Positions 5,946 through 6,386 of a stretch of DNA of 6,386 nucleotides are shown here, piece after piece (the first letter of the stretch is position 1; the number at the start of each line of letters is the position of its first letter). The translations under genes were made by a program, and so were the position numbers. The stretch comes from Adhaeribacter sp. (GTDB taxonomy: Bacteria > Bacteroidota > Bacteroidia > Cytophagales > Hymenobacteraceae): NCBI GenBank assembly GCA_028288395.1, contig JAQBNV010000674.1:1-6386 (forward strand). Reading direction: 5' to 3'. Under the pieces are notes generated by a model. That model did no database searches. It was not told the origin of the DNA and saw only the letters and a list, made by a program, of their open reading frames with translations.

Positions 5946-6386
5946 ATGAAAAAAAATCGATTAATAATTCTGCTGCTAACGCTTTGTTTAACGGGTATCA
6001 GTAACCTTACCAGGGCGGTTTCTTTACCGGCTATATTCTCCGACCACATGGTGCTGCAGCGAAATGCCGAAATTACCATCTGGGGATGGGGAAACCCCGA
6101 TGAAGAAATTACTATTACAGGCAGTTGGGATCAGAAAGCGGTAAAAACCAAAGCGAGTAACCTGGCCCAATGGCAAATAAAATTAAATACACCAAAGGCC
6201 GGTGGCCCTTACACTTTAAAAATACAGGGTTATAACACGGTAAATATTTCCGATATTTTAATGGGCGAGGTATGGCTTTGCTCTGGCCAGTCCAATATGG
6301 AATGGACCACCCGGGCCGGAATTGATAATGGGCCACAGGAAATTCCGAAGGCCAATTATCCGGCTATCCGTTTTTTTAAGGTGCCA
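5946..6386 (+). CDS. Secreted sialate O-acetylesterase-like SGNH carbohydrate esterase (3' end cut off by window edge)
   Basis: Predicted exported esterase that removes O-acetyl groups from sugars. Relatives are named sialate O-acetylesterases, but in environmental Bacteroidota many probably act on acetylated plant or microbial polysaccharides. The 147 codons present run open to the right edge. Residues 1-24 form a signal peptide (M-K-K-N-R, then the hydrophobic L-I-I-L-L-L-T-L-C-L, ending T-R-A). There is no lipobox at the cleavage site, so export to the periplasm or beyond is expected. Residues 27-40 (L-P-A-I-F-S-D-H-M-V-L-Q-R-N) are the conserved opening of the family, followed by a small beta-rich domain to about residue 100. 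Residues 107-120 (G-E-V-W-L-C-S-G-Q-S-N-M-E-W) are the SGNH block I, with Ser116 as the expected nucleophile. The Asp/His block should lie beyond the edge; full-length relatives are roughly 450-700 residues. No Shine-Dalgarno precedes the ATG, and the start is supported by the signal peptide. Nearness to susCD fits a glycan-use role. Confidence 0.93.
   Translation, partial: MKKNRLIILLLTLCLTGISNLTRAVSLPAIFSDHMVLQRNAEITIWGWGNPDEEITITGSWDQKAVKTKASNLAQWQIKLNTPKAGGPYTLKIQGYNTVNISDILMGEVWLCSGQSNMEWTTRAGIDNGPQEIPKANYPAIRFFKVP

Noticed and set aside
5858..6336. Minus-strand open frames of 73 codons at 5858-6079 and 6115-6336
   Set aside because: They are antisense to the esterase gene, whose frame carries a signal peptide and the G-Q-S-N-M motif; the antisense translations show nothing recognisable.

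Overview
The window looks like chromosomal DNA from a member of the Bacteroidota. The evidence is a SusC/RagA-type TonB-dependent transporter followed by a SusD-like lipoprotein, A-rich rather than Shine-Dalgarno-like translation starts, AT-rich intergenic DNA, and possible promoters resembling the TTG / TAnnTTTG type of this phylum. The flavour of the proteins suggests a Cytophagales/Hymenobacteraceae-like bacterium, but that finer placement is a guess.

Layout. Minus strand, positions 1-4329: a two-gene operon transcribed leftward, with a complete SusC-like outer-membrane transporter (1055 residues) and, 22 bases later, the first 379 residues of a SusD-like glycan-binding lipoprotein that runs off the left edge. 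Positions 4330-4862: an AT-rich divergent intergenic region with several short perfect inverted repeats, including a weak promoter candidate for the susCD pair. Plus strand, 4863-5429: a complete GNAT-family N-acetyltransferase (188 residues). Positions 5430-5945: a second gene-free stretch with evenly spaced short repeats and a GC-rich 10-bp palindrome. Plus strand, 5946-6386: the first 147 residues of a secreted sialate O-acetylesterase-like SGNH carbohydrate esterase that runs off the right edge.

How the parts fit. SusC and SusD form the outer-membrane pair that captures and imports oligosaccharides. A secreted carbohydrate O-acetylesterase nearby would remove acetyl groups that block glycan breakdown, so the window may be part of a polysaccharide utilization locus. 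The esterase is on the opposite strand and separated by an acetyltransferase with no obvious glycan role, so this link is only suggestive. No regulator, sigma factor or glycoside hydrolase is visible, and the substrate cannot be named. I see no evidence for a novel defence, mobile or RNA-based system; the unexplained material is confined to the two intergenic regions.
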